Positions 24,715-34,780 of a stretch of DNA of 64,000 nt are shown here, one piece after another. The notes beneath the pieces are model-generated. The model searched no databases and had not been told where the DNA came from. It saw only the letters and a program-made list of their open reading frames with translations. The position numbers and the translations under genes were made by a program. The stretch covers positions 558,001 through 622,000 of the forward strand of contig BGZK01000159.1 in assembly GCA_005406025.1 (NCBI GenBank). The letters are read 5' to 3'. The DNA is from Eumeta japonica (Eukaryota > Arthropoda > Insecta > Lepidoptera > Psychidae). Numbering within the stretch: position 1 is the first letter of the stretch; the number at the start of each line of letters is the position of its first letter.

Positions 24715-24733
24715 TTTCCTTACCGTGTTCTAA

Positions 24734-24940
24734 AAACACTAGTAAAATTTACAAGAAGATCTACATGAATATATTGACCTGTACGAATTAGCTTTATTTT
24801 CAAATTGTAAAGATTGAGCTTTTCCATCACAACAAATACCTTTTACTTGGAAAAAGGACAAGGAAAACAAACGAAATTTTAAAACGGGCTAAAGCCCAAC
24901 AGGCCCTTTTAAAATTACAAATTTAACGCAGCCGGCAAAA
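24734..24940. other. noncoding DNA with short hairpin
   Basis: TTTTAAAACGGGC and GCCCTTTTAAAA around 24877-24914 form an interrupted inverted repeat around an inner GGGCTAAAGCCC. No gene was seen. Confidence 0.4.
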
Positions 24941-25370
24941 AAAAAAAAAGGGATACGTCAGCGATACCTACCTCCACGCTTTTTGCCGCCCTTTCGCCTT
25001 CGCCTATCCATTAAAATGTATGCATACCGAAAGGAGTTGAGATATGGCGGGAGTAAGTGAGGGTTGAAATATAGAGATTGATGATAGGGTTTTGGGACGT
25101 TCAGTGTCGCGAAGGGTTAAGTCGAGTTGGATTTGCTCCCGCGGGGACTACCCCGTCTCGGCATTACCGGTATAAATGAAAACCGTGCCCGCCGCCATGG
25201 GAACGCGCCGGAATATGTATTTCGCCAGAAAGAAGATCCGTGTCGTCCCATCGGCCTCCGACGATAAGATCTTGGCCGCGCGGTACGGAAGTTTTAGGGT
25301 CTTTGCGATAGATAGGATTGTCGTCCGGCGGAAAAATGAAAGCTATACAGCGAATGGTTAATTTCGATAT
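24941..25370. promoter_or_regulatory. GC-rich island, possible conserved noncoding element
   Basis: CpG-rich DNA with CCCGCGGGGACTACCCCG and, at 25193, a strong Kozak-like GCCGCCATGG. The 61-codon open frame from 25176 is basic and has no domain. It fits the same class of islands seen elsewhere in the window. Confidence 0.3.
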
Positions 25371-25552
25371 TTGCTACAAATTATAGTAGTCATCTATACA
25401 CACATATATATATTACTGATATACACATTTTTGCTTTGTCCTGGCATAAGTTCAAAACTACTTAACTTATCGGTACGTGACTGGGATCATTCGAAGTAAA
25501 ATCGTTTGCACATAATCGGGGGTTATTTTTTAATTCCATACATCTTATGCCA
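25371..25552. other. noncoding DNA, nothing recognised
   Basis: No structure was seen. Confidence 0.4.
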
Positions 25553-25835
25553 TTTTTAGGACACCGTAACTCAAAAGTAAAAAAGAACTTTTATAAACGA
25601 CCGATTTCGTGGTCCGTCTGTCCGTCCATTCGAAAAAATGTGTAGGAAGGCGTAGAGATATCAATTTGAAATTAATATCAAATTCTTACGTTTGCGGTCT
25701 CTTATATGTAGTTGTAAAAAAATAAGCTTTCAAGAGAAAGCAATAAAAGATATGGCGAAATACACCTCATATTTCGTCACTCACAAGTAAATCAATACCT
25801 ATTTCCATCGATTTAGACTCATGAAATTTGGCAAG
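25553..25835 (+). repeat. GGTTCCGTA-family repeat, longer copy
   Basis: TTTTTAGGACACCGTAACTC, AAAGTAAAAAAGAACTTTTA, CGTGGTCCGTCTGTCCGTCC and GAGATATCAATTTGAAATT follow the order of this lepidopteran repeat. It is the longest fragment of the family here. Confidence 0.5.
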
Positions 25836-25849
25836 AGAGTGAAGTAAGC

Positions 25850-26040
25850 AAGTAAATAAAAATCGTTACTTCTTGTTATAACATTTAAAATATATATATA
25901 TATTCCGAAAACAAAAAAAAATTTTTGCAGTTGAAGTGTCGACCGTGATCTAGACCGATGTATGGGAAAACATTCATTAACCTCCCGCTATGAAATTTTG
26001 TTATTTCCATCATTTCGGATATATAAAAAAATATCTAAAA
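25850..26040 (+). repeat. diverged repeat, related to 24010-24200
   Basis: The matching blocks are given at the first copy. It directly follows the GGTTCCGTA-family fragment and may be its continuation. Confidence 0.45.
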
Positions 26041-27259
26041 ATTATTCGGAAAAATAGGAACTTAATTAAGTTTATACGGAATACTTAGATTGCGATTTCT
26101 ATTCGCGCTTGTCCGGTATTCTTTTATTTCCTTTCGTAACGCCCAGCGACGCAAGCGGGTGACGATTAGTATTAATCTATAAAAATTTGATTATTTTTCA
26201 TATACATAGGAGTCGAAGATTCGTTTGGAACATACAGAATGTTTTTTAGAGATAATTTCTATCGGAAATAAATTATTACAATTTCCAGGTATAGAATATA
26301 AGTAATATATAAATTTAAGTAAGTTATGCGATTAAAAAGTTTTGTATAAACATATTTTTGTGTAATTACAATCAATTGGTATTTAATAAAATATGGAAAC
26401 TTAAATTATATATTATTTTAGTGTATTGAAATTAATGTTATTATTCTCTTTCCACTTAATCATTTCTTGATTTTATATTTTTAATCACACCCTTATGATA
26501 TTCGTTTATAATATCAAGGAAATTGTAGCTGACCATCTGCTACTTGACTGCACTCAACATGCTTAATTTATATAATCACTGCAAATATTGTGGCGCCGCA
26601 ACGCAACAAACGGTTATTGGTTGTATGCTCGACACTAGCGCCGCGTAGCGTTTGTTTTTCTTATTGAAATAGTTGCAGTTGCTCCAGTTGCATTTACATT
26701 GTTTTTAATCGTCTTGTCTGATCGAGGACCGCCAGATTCATGTTCGTTTACAAATTACCAAAAATTAAAAATATTCCTTTAATATTTGTACTTAAAAAAA
26801 ATTGTCATATTATTTTTAGCCGCGAATGAGGAGTATTTAAAAGTCCAACTTCAAAATGACTGGCCTTATTAATTTTCACAGAAACAATTAAAATAAAAAT
26901 TGTATATAGAGAGTTATATCAAAAGTCTTGAAGATGTGTGTATCTATTAATGCACCTACATAAGCTCAGACAGAAATACTAGACTCCCGATTGTATATTT
27001 TCTTATTAAACTGATTGTAAGCAATCAAATTTTTCGTTAATTATTCCGCAATAAATTCTCCACTTAATACACACAGAAAAACAGATAACAATGAAAAAAT
27101 GGAACCACAATGACATCTCTCGCGATCGGTTGGTGTGTGCAGGAACCATCTCGGGTCTAAAATCGAGTCAACCTTAAAGAAAATATCGGGATGGGAAAGA
27201 CTTAACCTTATCCAACTCAAACCCAAGAATACACAACTTTGCGCGTTTAATGTTATAAA
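26041..27259. other. AT-rich noncoding DNA, nothing recognised
   Basis: A small GC-richer patch at 26590-26650 contains GTGGCGCCGCAACGC and AGCGCCGCGTAGCG. The open frame at 27041-27226 has no domain. Confidence 0.4.
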
Positions 27260-27479
27260 ATCTCCTAATGTACCTTCTCTATGGAAATTCTCTCTTTAAT
27301 GCCACGCCGAGTATAAAGATTCCTGACGTTGACATATCGAAAAACTATCTTTAGAAGCTGATATATTCGAATATGCCTCATCATTTCCGTAACGCTGCGT
27401 AAGTGAACTGAATTCTTGTGTAACTTCTTTATATAAAATTTATCTATCCAATCAAATGATCTATCCTGAGGAGACGTAT

Positions 27480-27891
27480 TCATCTACAACTCCGATTAGA
27501 GAATAGACAAAGAGTGTAGCGGGTACAACATAGACATTGGGTATAATTTTGCTCTTGTCTGTGTTCATTTCAGACCCACTTCTTGAGAAACTCTACTTTG
27601 CTCTCCGAGCACTGTGCCAAGATCGTTCATCGATCCCGCAATTATTACGTTGTCGGCCAATCGGAGACGAGTGACGTATAAGCCGTTGATATTATTGCCT
27701 TATAATATCCAATTCAAAAGCTTGAAAGCGTCTTCTAACGCCGCAGTGAAGAATTTCGGGGAAATTATTTTCTTGAAGCTTTCTGTGTGTATATCACATG
27801 TATTGTGCTTTCATTACGTATTTACATTGAATTAATAGCGTTATTATACAAACATCTCCACACCTCGATATAACGGTAATCATTAATCCGG
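27480..27891 (-). pseudogene. LINE reverse transcriptase, C-terminal part
   Basis: It runs from DYRYIEVW through the fingers/palm region to VVDEYVS near 27480. The conserved catalytic ADD is altered to ADN, and at least three frame changes are needed to follow it. The segment begins directly at the boundary of the inserted element, and reading across with one CCGG copy restores the HRINDYRYIEV block, which supports the insertion model. Confidence 0.7.
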
Positions 27892-28724
27892 TCAACACGA
27901 TTTTTGGGTTTGACTTCTACGTGTTAAATTTTAGTTAATTTTCCTACGTCGGAAACAAGGGAAGAAATTTTTTTGATCAAACTTGACTTTTGTAGAAACT
28001 AGAGCAATTTTTCGGTTTTTTAGCAATAATCACTGGTTTTAATATTTTCGTTATAATTTTACTTTAAATCATAATAAGAAAAGTTTTTGCTGGATATAAG
28101 AGTCTTTTTTTATTAAAAAAATATAATACAATAACATATAGATGTAAAATATCAAGAAATTATTTTTTTTTAAAGAATATTTTTTTTGCATTTCTTTTGT
28201 GTTGGGTCAGTTCTCTCGTATTAAACCCCAAATGTAATCTCCCATCATATTCTCGCTGTACTGCCCTTGAAATCACCGTTCGAAGTCCATCACGTCTAGA
28301 TGAAAACGGCCTCCTTGTTCCTCAGAGTAGGCACCCATCTTATCTTTGAATTCGTCCATATGAGAACGTAGTATATGAAGTTTGATAAATTCACCGCAAA
28401 TAAAACAGAATGAATTAACATCATGTCCACACTGTCTTGATGCCATTTTTAAGCTGAGCAACACGTAAATATAGTTGTTACAGCCGTAATAGACAAGTTA
28501 ACACTTACTACTGTGCCTCTTACAAATAATAATACAGTTTGCTTTCGGATTAATTAATATGCTGCCATTTTTCATTTATTAAGTAAATTAAAATATACTT
28601 AACTATGTAAATCGGATAAAAGCAAACTTTAGGAACAAAAAAACAATTCAAGTGGTTTTCATGTCTAGAATTAGAATTTAAGCATTAGAACAGAGACCCA
28701 ACAAAAGATTTTTTTTTTTGTTGA
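27892..28724 (-). mobile_element. non-autonomous element inserted in the LINE, CCGG target duplication
   Basis: CCGG flanks both sides (27888-27891 and 28725-28728). The termini TCAACA and TGTTGA are short inverted repeats. Removing the element with one CCGG rejoins the LINE reverse transcriptase, so these boundaries are supported by the empty-site logic. The inside holds a broken reading frame (28207-28446) that joins the two ends of a much larger protein, so the element is an internal-deletion derivative of a longer one. The superfamily is unknown to me; a 4-bp palindromic duplication is compatible with several DNA transposon groups. Confidence 0.6.
28207..28446 (-). pseudogene. internally deleted gene of an unclassified multicopy arthropod protein
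   Basis: The frame starts MASRQCGHDVNSFCFICGEF, a CGHD...C-x-x-C-G-E-F head typical of an abundant but unnamed arthropod repeat protein (full length many hundreds of residues). After about 22 residues it jumps to HILRSHMDEFKDKMGAYSEE, QGGRFHLDVMDFER, a stop, then FQGQYSENMMGDYIWGLI, which is the C-terminal end of the same family. The middle is therefore deleted. A TGA at 28273-28275 breaks the frame and a second TGA ends it at 28207. The head cysteines could bind zinc. Family recognition is from memory; no function is known to me. Confidence 0.65.
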
Positions 28725-29130
28725 CCGGTGTTATGCCAGATCTCAAGAAAATGCAGCACCGTCCAGGTTTCGATTGATACAAAGGTTTTTTGGTTGTCTG
28801 TATACGCAAAGTATATCAGCCGATTACATTCTTCGAATTTTTATATCATGTGCGGTAGCATGTAGTTGTGGTCTACGGTGCTCAAGCCATTTCGCTAACA
28901 AACTTATTTTGGTGAGCGAAAATTTATAATCTTTAAGTAAGGCCCTTAATAATGACCCTCGTAAACAGTTTATATAGTTGGCTTAAAAGCGTGACGAGTG
29001 TGTAATTTATCAGCAAGGTATTATCGTCTCTTTTGAAGAGAAGAAGTCTTAGAAGGATTCTTAGCATTTTGTAACAAGCTGTTTTTATGATCTCTACCAT
29101 AGTCGGACGCGGCGAAGCCGTCGGTGCCTC

Positions 29131-30219
29131 GAAGTCGTTTATTTGGTGTGGCCATTGTAGAGGGGGTTTTGCCGTAATCACCACGCTTGGATATTGCGAA
29201 TTGGCGACCGCAGTGGTATAAACCTGCTTTTACCCAGGTAGACGTTGCCGCCCACCTCCCTGAGGATCGTTAGTCACACTTACGACACGCTTTCCGGACA
29301 GCAATGGAGAGTCTCTCTCCGTCCCTACAAGGAAATACAAAAATCGAAAATCCCCTTCGAATTACAAAAAAAAACAATGCACTTTTGTTTTCATTTACTG
29401 TTTTGATTCAGCAGCGACATAAAAGTCAATTTTATTCACAGTCTAAAATAATTTCACTTATAATATATACAGACTAATAAATTTACTGTTACAACACTTA
29501 TCTCTAAAATTTCTGTAACTACACTTCTGTTATATTTTATTATTTTTTCTTCTATGTATCAAAATGACACCCGACGTACATTACGTATTCATGCAAATTC
29601 CGTTATAAAAATCGAATTCAAATGTACGGAAATTAAATCTTGTATGTGGTATACATATCTGAGCCTATCCCAAAAATTTCGCTTTGGAAGGGTATCGATA
29701 TTGAAGTAAAGAGGGATCCACATATGAAGTGTTATAACTTAAGGAAGAAAATCTCTGTGATATAAGCATATAACAATTATTGTAATCGATTATATCATAA
29801 ACATTTTCTTTTAAAGAAGGAGGCATTTTATCTTTGAAAGTTGCTATCAATATTTATTTCCTTTTAGTTAATACATTTTAAATTATTCTTTTTTGTACTA
29901 ATGAAACGAACGTGATAGTAAAGCAAATCTGTTAATGCGATGATGTGTTGTGTGGAACCCTTTCCACGAAAATTTTACTACCGCTTAGCCTTTTTTTTGT
30001 ATTAGTACTTTAAGGACAATTATGTACACAATTATGTAACACAACGAACTTTCTTCAAAAAAAATTCGCTAAGAAAATCACTAAAAATCGCAAAATAAAA
30101 ATATGTATATCTTTATCAATATTGAAAACATCTTTGAGTAAGTACGTAGGGCTTAAATCGTTGAGCGTATACACAGACAGAGAGAGATAGAAAGCATATG
30201 AATAATTAGCAATTTAGAG
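29131..30219. other. noncoding DNA, upper part possibly LINE-associated
   Basis: 29131-29330 is GC-richer and adjoins the LINE relic but shows no recognisable endonuclease motif. The rest is AT-rich with nothing recognised. Confidence 0.4.
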
Positions 30220-30720
30220 CTGTAAAAGCGTAGACTAATTTGCATATCAAACGGCAGTAAGCGCTACAGCGTTATTCGGCGCCTAGCCGAAATATTAATT
30301 TGCAAAATTAAACAGAACCACTGCGAATAATCACGACACAAACAACTTCCCGCGAACATCTAAAGAGCGTGTTCGATGTCATTCCGTTCGATTCAATTCA
30401 ATTCAATTCAACTCAATTCAATCCATCGACTCGCAAAAGCTTAGCTCTTGTAATTATTTACGGCCCCCCAATCAAGGAGCTGCGTTAAAACGAAATCGTT
30501 GTTTGAAGGCGAAATTTAATTTAGTCGGTTATTCCCCGCCGACGGCCCCGGCATGTAACTTGAAATGAAGGATTTCTCCGTGTCTGCGTATACATCGCCG
30601 AGGTAATTCGATACTGAATACTCGCCGCGAACTCATAATGTTGTATTATTTTAGGTCGAGATAATCTCCACTTAAGCCGAGATTAAACTTAAACCAATTA
30701 CCTGCCCGATCAGACGTCTA
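30220..30720. promoter_or_regulatory. candidate conserved noncoding/enhancer-like element
   Basis: This GC-richer stretch mixes recognisable sites: a POU octamer ATTTGCAT at about 30238, a similar TAATTTGCAAAATTA near 30295, GTAATTATTTACGG near 30450, and CpG-rich blocks at 30270-30300 and 30530-30560. An ATTCA pentanucleotide microsatellite sits at 30389-30424. No reading frame is plausible. Developmental enhancer activity is inference from the motif mix. Confidence 0.35.
30389..30424. repeat. ATTCA pentanucleotide microsatellite
   Basis: About seven units of ATTCA, with one variant unit ACTCA. Confidence 0.9.
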
Positions 30721-32603
30721 TTGCCAAGCGTACATCATATCGTTTATTTTCTGTTGTATAAATGCAACCAATGTATATGGGAATGTATAATTATAATGTG
30801 AAAACGATCTGCGTATTGAAGAACAATCACTTTACAAATCTTCTTTCAACAGATCTCACTTCTAGTCTCTTTCTAATTCTCTCCCCATCGCGTTGTTTGA
30901 TCGGTTCGATAGTTTTCGCGTAAAATACAAACAAACTGAAAACATTTCGATATCACATATTAAATAAATTTCGCATGCAGCAGATTCGTAGCAGGTTCAC
31001 AAGTACAGTCGTAAAATGTATACAGATCACATTAAGATCGACAATACCACATTTGAGTTATCAAACTGTTCTTGTCTACCTAGTCCTATTTAAGTGCAAT
31101 CAGACAATCACCCGAGTTTCGCTATGGAATAACAGTAGGTACCAATCGCCAAGTTAGGTAGCGTGATAAATATAGATCAATGGTTCGCCTGCCTGACAAA
31201 TAAATTATCTCCTGTAGTCGACCGCCATTAGCTGATATTGTTATTGTTTATATTAATTAACTTGGAATGTTTTATGGCCCAGATATCTGTATACCCTTTG
31301 TTGGGGTTATGTCAACAGTCTAAAACACGTGAAACGCGATATTAAAGATGCTACGAATGACGTCACAAAAAACACATTTATTATTAAAAAAGGTTGAGGA
31401 AGTCAGATGACAAGTTATTTGATTACGAATTTGGGTGGTTTTTCTACATTATTTAATAAATGCTATATTTTTTATTTTATACCTTTTCCGTGAAAAGAAC
31501 GATGGCATTTCTTCATTTTTCTATTTGCATCAAGCATTATTACATTTTTTATGCCACCATAGTATTTGTTGTGCTGCTTTCTATCCTTATATAATAGAAT
31601 AAATAGCCTGACCTATCAAGAGGGGAGTGCCCTTAATAGGCCAGGTGAGCACTATTCCTACTAAATTGGAGCGCCTAGTGTTCCTAACGTAGGCACTCAG
31701 TACAGCTATTTATTTGTTTGGGCACGATAACGACATCTGTTGAGTATTGAGTGCGTAGGAAGAGATACGGATAGCTTACTTGATTTCATGCTTGGTCGAA
31801 TACTCGTAGCCGCATTTGTTAAGTAAGACTTGATCGTTTTTTTTTTCCTTTTTGTATTTCTCCATTTCATTAAGTATCACAATAAAACAATGAAGAATTT
31901 TGGAGATTGAACATGACTTACAATCAGAAACGTCTTGAGTTTGACGCTGCAGCCCGCCCCACGCCCGCCCCGTACCACCGCTAGTCCATACAATTCATTG
32001 GGTGTTTATGGGATGGAACAACTATTAATTTAATGAAATGTTAAACCCAGTATTTTCGTATGATTTAACATAATGGAATTATATGTATACGATAGTATAA
32101 TTAAACTGTTGGAACAAAAAAAAAATCATTTAATAGAGTCATGTGCATCAATCATTTAATACATGATTAAGCACTATGTTTTAAATTACTGTCATTAAAG
32201 CGTTATAGTAATATATACCTATGGATTTTAGATAATATTTAGATATAGTGTGAACGTGAAGGGAAAAGGTTCTTATTTGCAAAGAAATAAAAAAGTTGTA
32301 ATTGATAGCTAAATATAATATAAAGCTGTATTTTCTTAAAGTTGTGACTTTCACTTCAAGTTTCTTGACGAATGTATGACAAATTATTTCACAATTAGTT
32401 TTTATCTAAAATTATTTAATACATCTCTTTATATGTCCTGAACATTTCATATAGACAATTGATGATGTTCAAATTGTTACTTTATTCTCAATAAAAAATG
32501 TGTGTCAGCTGCGACGCACGACTGGAGTTTATTCCTTAAGTACGATTGTCTAAACATACGCAAAAAGAGTTTATTTAACTGAAAAATTTCGTTTTGACTA
32601 AAA
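30721..32603. other. AT-rich noncoding DNA, nothing recognised
   Basis: A GC-richer patch lies at 31610-31700 and another near 31945-31985 (GCCCGCCCCACGCCCGCCCC). No genes or mobile element ends were seen. Confidence 0.4.
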
Positions 32604-32905
32604 ATTTAAGAAAAATGATTATAGATAAATTTTTTTAGCCTATCTACAATTATTTCATTTTTCATTTTTAGTAAAAAAAACGATGATTTATTATGACTAC
32701 AATTATCAAAATATTATGGAAAGTATTTTGAATAAATTTTTGTGTTTACCAATAATTTAAGAAAAACCATTAGAGAAGAAATATTTTAACCTATCTACAA
32801 TTATTTTGTATTTTTAATTTTAAGTAAAATTACGAAGATTTATTGTAATTAAAATTATAAAAATATAGTCAAGAAGTATTTAAAATTATTTTGGTAGTAT
32901 TGTCT
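32604..32905 (+). repeat. diverged tandem duplication, unit about 150 bp
   Basis: Unit 1 (32604-32750) and unit 2 (32754-32905) share AATTTAAGAAAAA, ATTAGAGA/ATTATAGA, CCTATCTACAATTATTT, TTTTTAGTAAAA/TTTTAAGTAAAA, GATTTATT and AAAATAT in the same order. Confidence 0.6.
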
Positions 32906-33598
32906 TATTACTAATTAAAATTATTTACGTTATAATAATAATTCATTAAATAAATAATTATAATAACCTTGAAAAATTATAACCTACCGAGCCACCACGT
33001 GTTCATTTGATATTCCAGCATTATTATCTACACCACTTTGTTCCATAGTTTATATTAATTGCACTTCACCAAATATAATAATAATGCATATAAAAATTCA
33101 CGATAATAATAGTAATTACTAATAATTATAATAATAAAACAAATGTTAATAATAAATATTTACATTGTAAAAGAACACTTTAAAACACAAAAAAAACAGT
33201 GGTGACGATCCGTATTAGAATTGTATAACTGATACACTATATATATATATATATCGTTTGTAAACGTTGAACAGTATACTTTTATAATATATATAGGTAT
33301 ACACATACACGCGATTGAAAAGTGAAAGGTGCGCCAATAAGTTGCGCACCAAAAACGTAACGCGGATTCATCAGTAGATTTTACTCCTCAAATTTTTCTC
33401 ATACCGGGCGCCTTATATGAAAATCGATTCTTAAGGAGTAAACTCCAAAAAACAGTATATATATTAGCCATTCATCAAAATTAAAATGGAGAAGTAAAAA
33501 TCGTAGCTAAAAAATAAGTTTAGTACAGATCCCTTTGCGTTCACGTTTGCCTCGCGTCAAAGTATTCTGTTGATCCTCGCTCGCGATCCCCTTTTATT
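32906..33598. other. very AT-rich noncoding DNA with TA repeats
   Basis: TA microsatellite-like runs lie at 33239-33256 and 33285-33300. A small hairpin GGTGCGC/GCGCACC is at about 33329-33351. Confidence 0.5.
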
Positions 33599-33670
33599 TT
33601 CAGGGTTCAGTACGCAAAAAGTACCAACGGGACTCCATTCTGAGTGCAGACTCAGAATAGAATCCCGACG
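33599..33670 (+). repeat. GGTTCCGTA-family fragment containing a hairpin
   Basis: CAGGGTTCAGTACGCAAAAA then GTACCAACGGGACTCC match the repeat family. Within it, ATTCTGAGT and ACTCAGAAT (33637-33658) pair perfectly across GCAG, and the pairing extends outward imperfectly to GGGA/TCCC. Confidence 0.5.
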
Positions 33671-34175
33671 TAAGCCTGTTTTGCCTTTCAAGGGCTCTAT
33701 AATTTGAAACACAATATGTATTCAATTAACATTTTCACAAAATATGTGTTATTATGGTGGATATATAAAAAAATAACAAAAGAGAACGAGAAGTTATATA
33801 GTAAAATAAAATATATGATAAATATTAAAAACTGTGTGTGTACTTATGTACCTACGTAAGTGAGAAATTACATTTCCTAGGCGTGAATAGTTAACAATTT
33901 TTTTTACTAAATGTAAATCATTCTTTTTTAGGACACCCCGCATTAAATTAGTTGTAATATAAATACTATTCTACAATTTCCTGCGCATGCTGTCCTAGTA
34001 CTTGATTGAATGATTAAAGGCCAATAGAAACATCTTTATTCTCTTTTTATCAGAATGTGCTGACCCGGTATTCCTTTGAACCATGCCAAATTATGAGTTA
34101 TATCGGCGCATTACATCACGCTCTAAATACACTCCGATCACATTTTCCTAATGCGCCAAACGAAGTATATTCTTA
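33671..34175. other. AT-rich noncoding DNA, nothing recognised
   Basis: No structure was seen. Confidence 0.4.
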
Positions 34176-34325
34176 AAAAAAACCGGCCAAAAGCAAGTCG
34201 ATCTCGCGCTAAAGCTCTCGAACTGGACAAAAAAAAACATTTCTTTTTCAGTAAATATACAGAGATACTTTTTGACTACACGGAACCCTTGGTGCACGAA
34301 TCCGGCTCGTACTTAGCCGCTTTTT
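34176..34325. mobile_element. ~150-bp MITE-like element of the GGTTCCGTA family
   Basis: The left end AAAAAACCGGCCAAAAGCAA followed by GTCGATCTCGCGC is an imperfect reverse complement of the right end GGTGCACGAATCCGGCTCGT followed by ACTTAGCCGCTTTTT. The two ~45-bp arms enclose about 60 bp. This gives a compact inverted-repeat version of a family otherwise seen here only as one-sided fragments. Confidence 0.5.
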
Positions 34326-34780
34326 AAATTTTGACGCAGCCGACGCGATCGACGGCTAGAGGAAAACGTACTGAAAAATATCATCTTTTTTTTCTTCGCT
34401 TTTCACTGATCATGCAACACCGAAGCCCCCTTTCTCCGCCTTTTCAGTCACCTGCAATCGCATTCATTAATATCGGATCATTTGATAGGGGATAATTGAA
34501 GATTTCACACGCACTGCTCGACGCTCGGCCGCCGTCCGCTGGCCCGGGTCGCGGTGAACTTTCTTCGATTCGGCGACATTTCCTCCTTTTTTTTTTCCAC
34601 CCGCCCCCACTCCCTTCCATTAGCTAAAAGCTTTTTTAATCTCTATAATGGAATGCCAATCTCCTATTCGATCGCTTTCACATCCTGATTTGTTTTAGTT
34701 GTGATCGCCATTTTTTTTTCTTTTTTTTTCGCATACCCTCTCCGCGAAATTTTAAAAGCTGTATATATGTTTACTCGTTT
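34326..34780. promoter_or_regulatory. mixed GC-rich and polypyrimidine island
   Basis: A CpG-rich block at 34510-34590 (CTCGGCCGCCGTCCGCTGGC) is followed by C/T-rich tracts with long T runs up to 34740. No reading frame is plausible; the same class of island as elsewhere. Confidence 0.3.

Larger units (their letters stand above)
27260..29130 (-). mobile_element. non-LTR retrotransposon (RTE-type) relic, interrupted
   Basis: Two blocks on the minus strand are consecutive parts of a LINE reverse transcriptase. The upper block (about 29130-28730) carries the NY-x-x-V-x-LLSQLYKLFTRVI motif and, after a frameshift, AYTDNQKTFVSIETW, matching the first catalytic (F-x-D-Y-x-K-A-F-D-S) motif. The lower block (27891 to about 27480) carries DYRYIEVWRCLYNNA, then FFTAALEDAF, NINGLYVTRLRLADNVII and VGLKMNTDKSKI. 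ADN stands where active LINEs have ADD. Many stops and frame changes are present. Between the blocks sits a foreign 0.83-kb element. Below about 27480 similarity fades. Clade assignment to RTE is from memory of these motifs. Confidence 0.8.
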
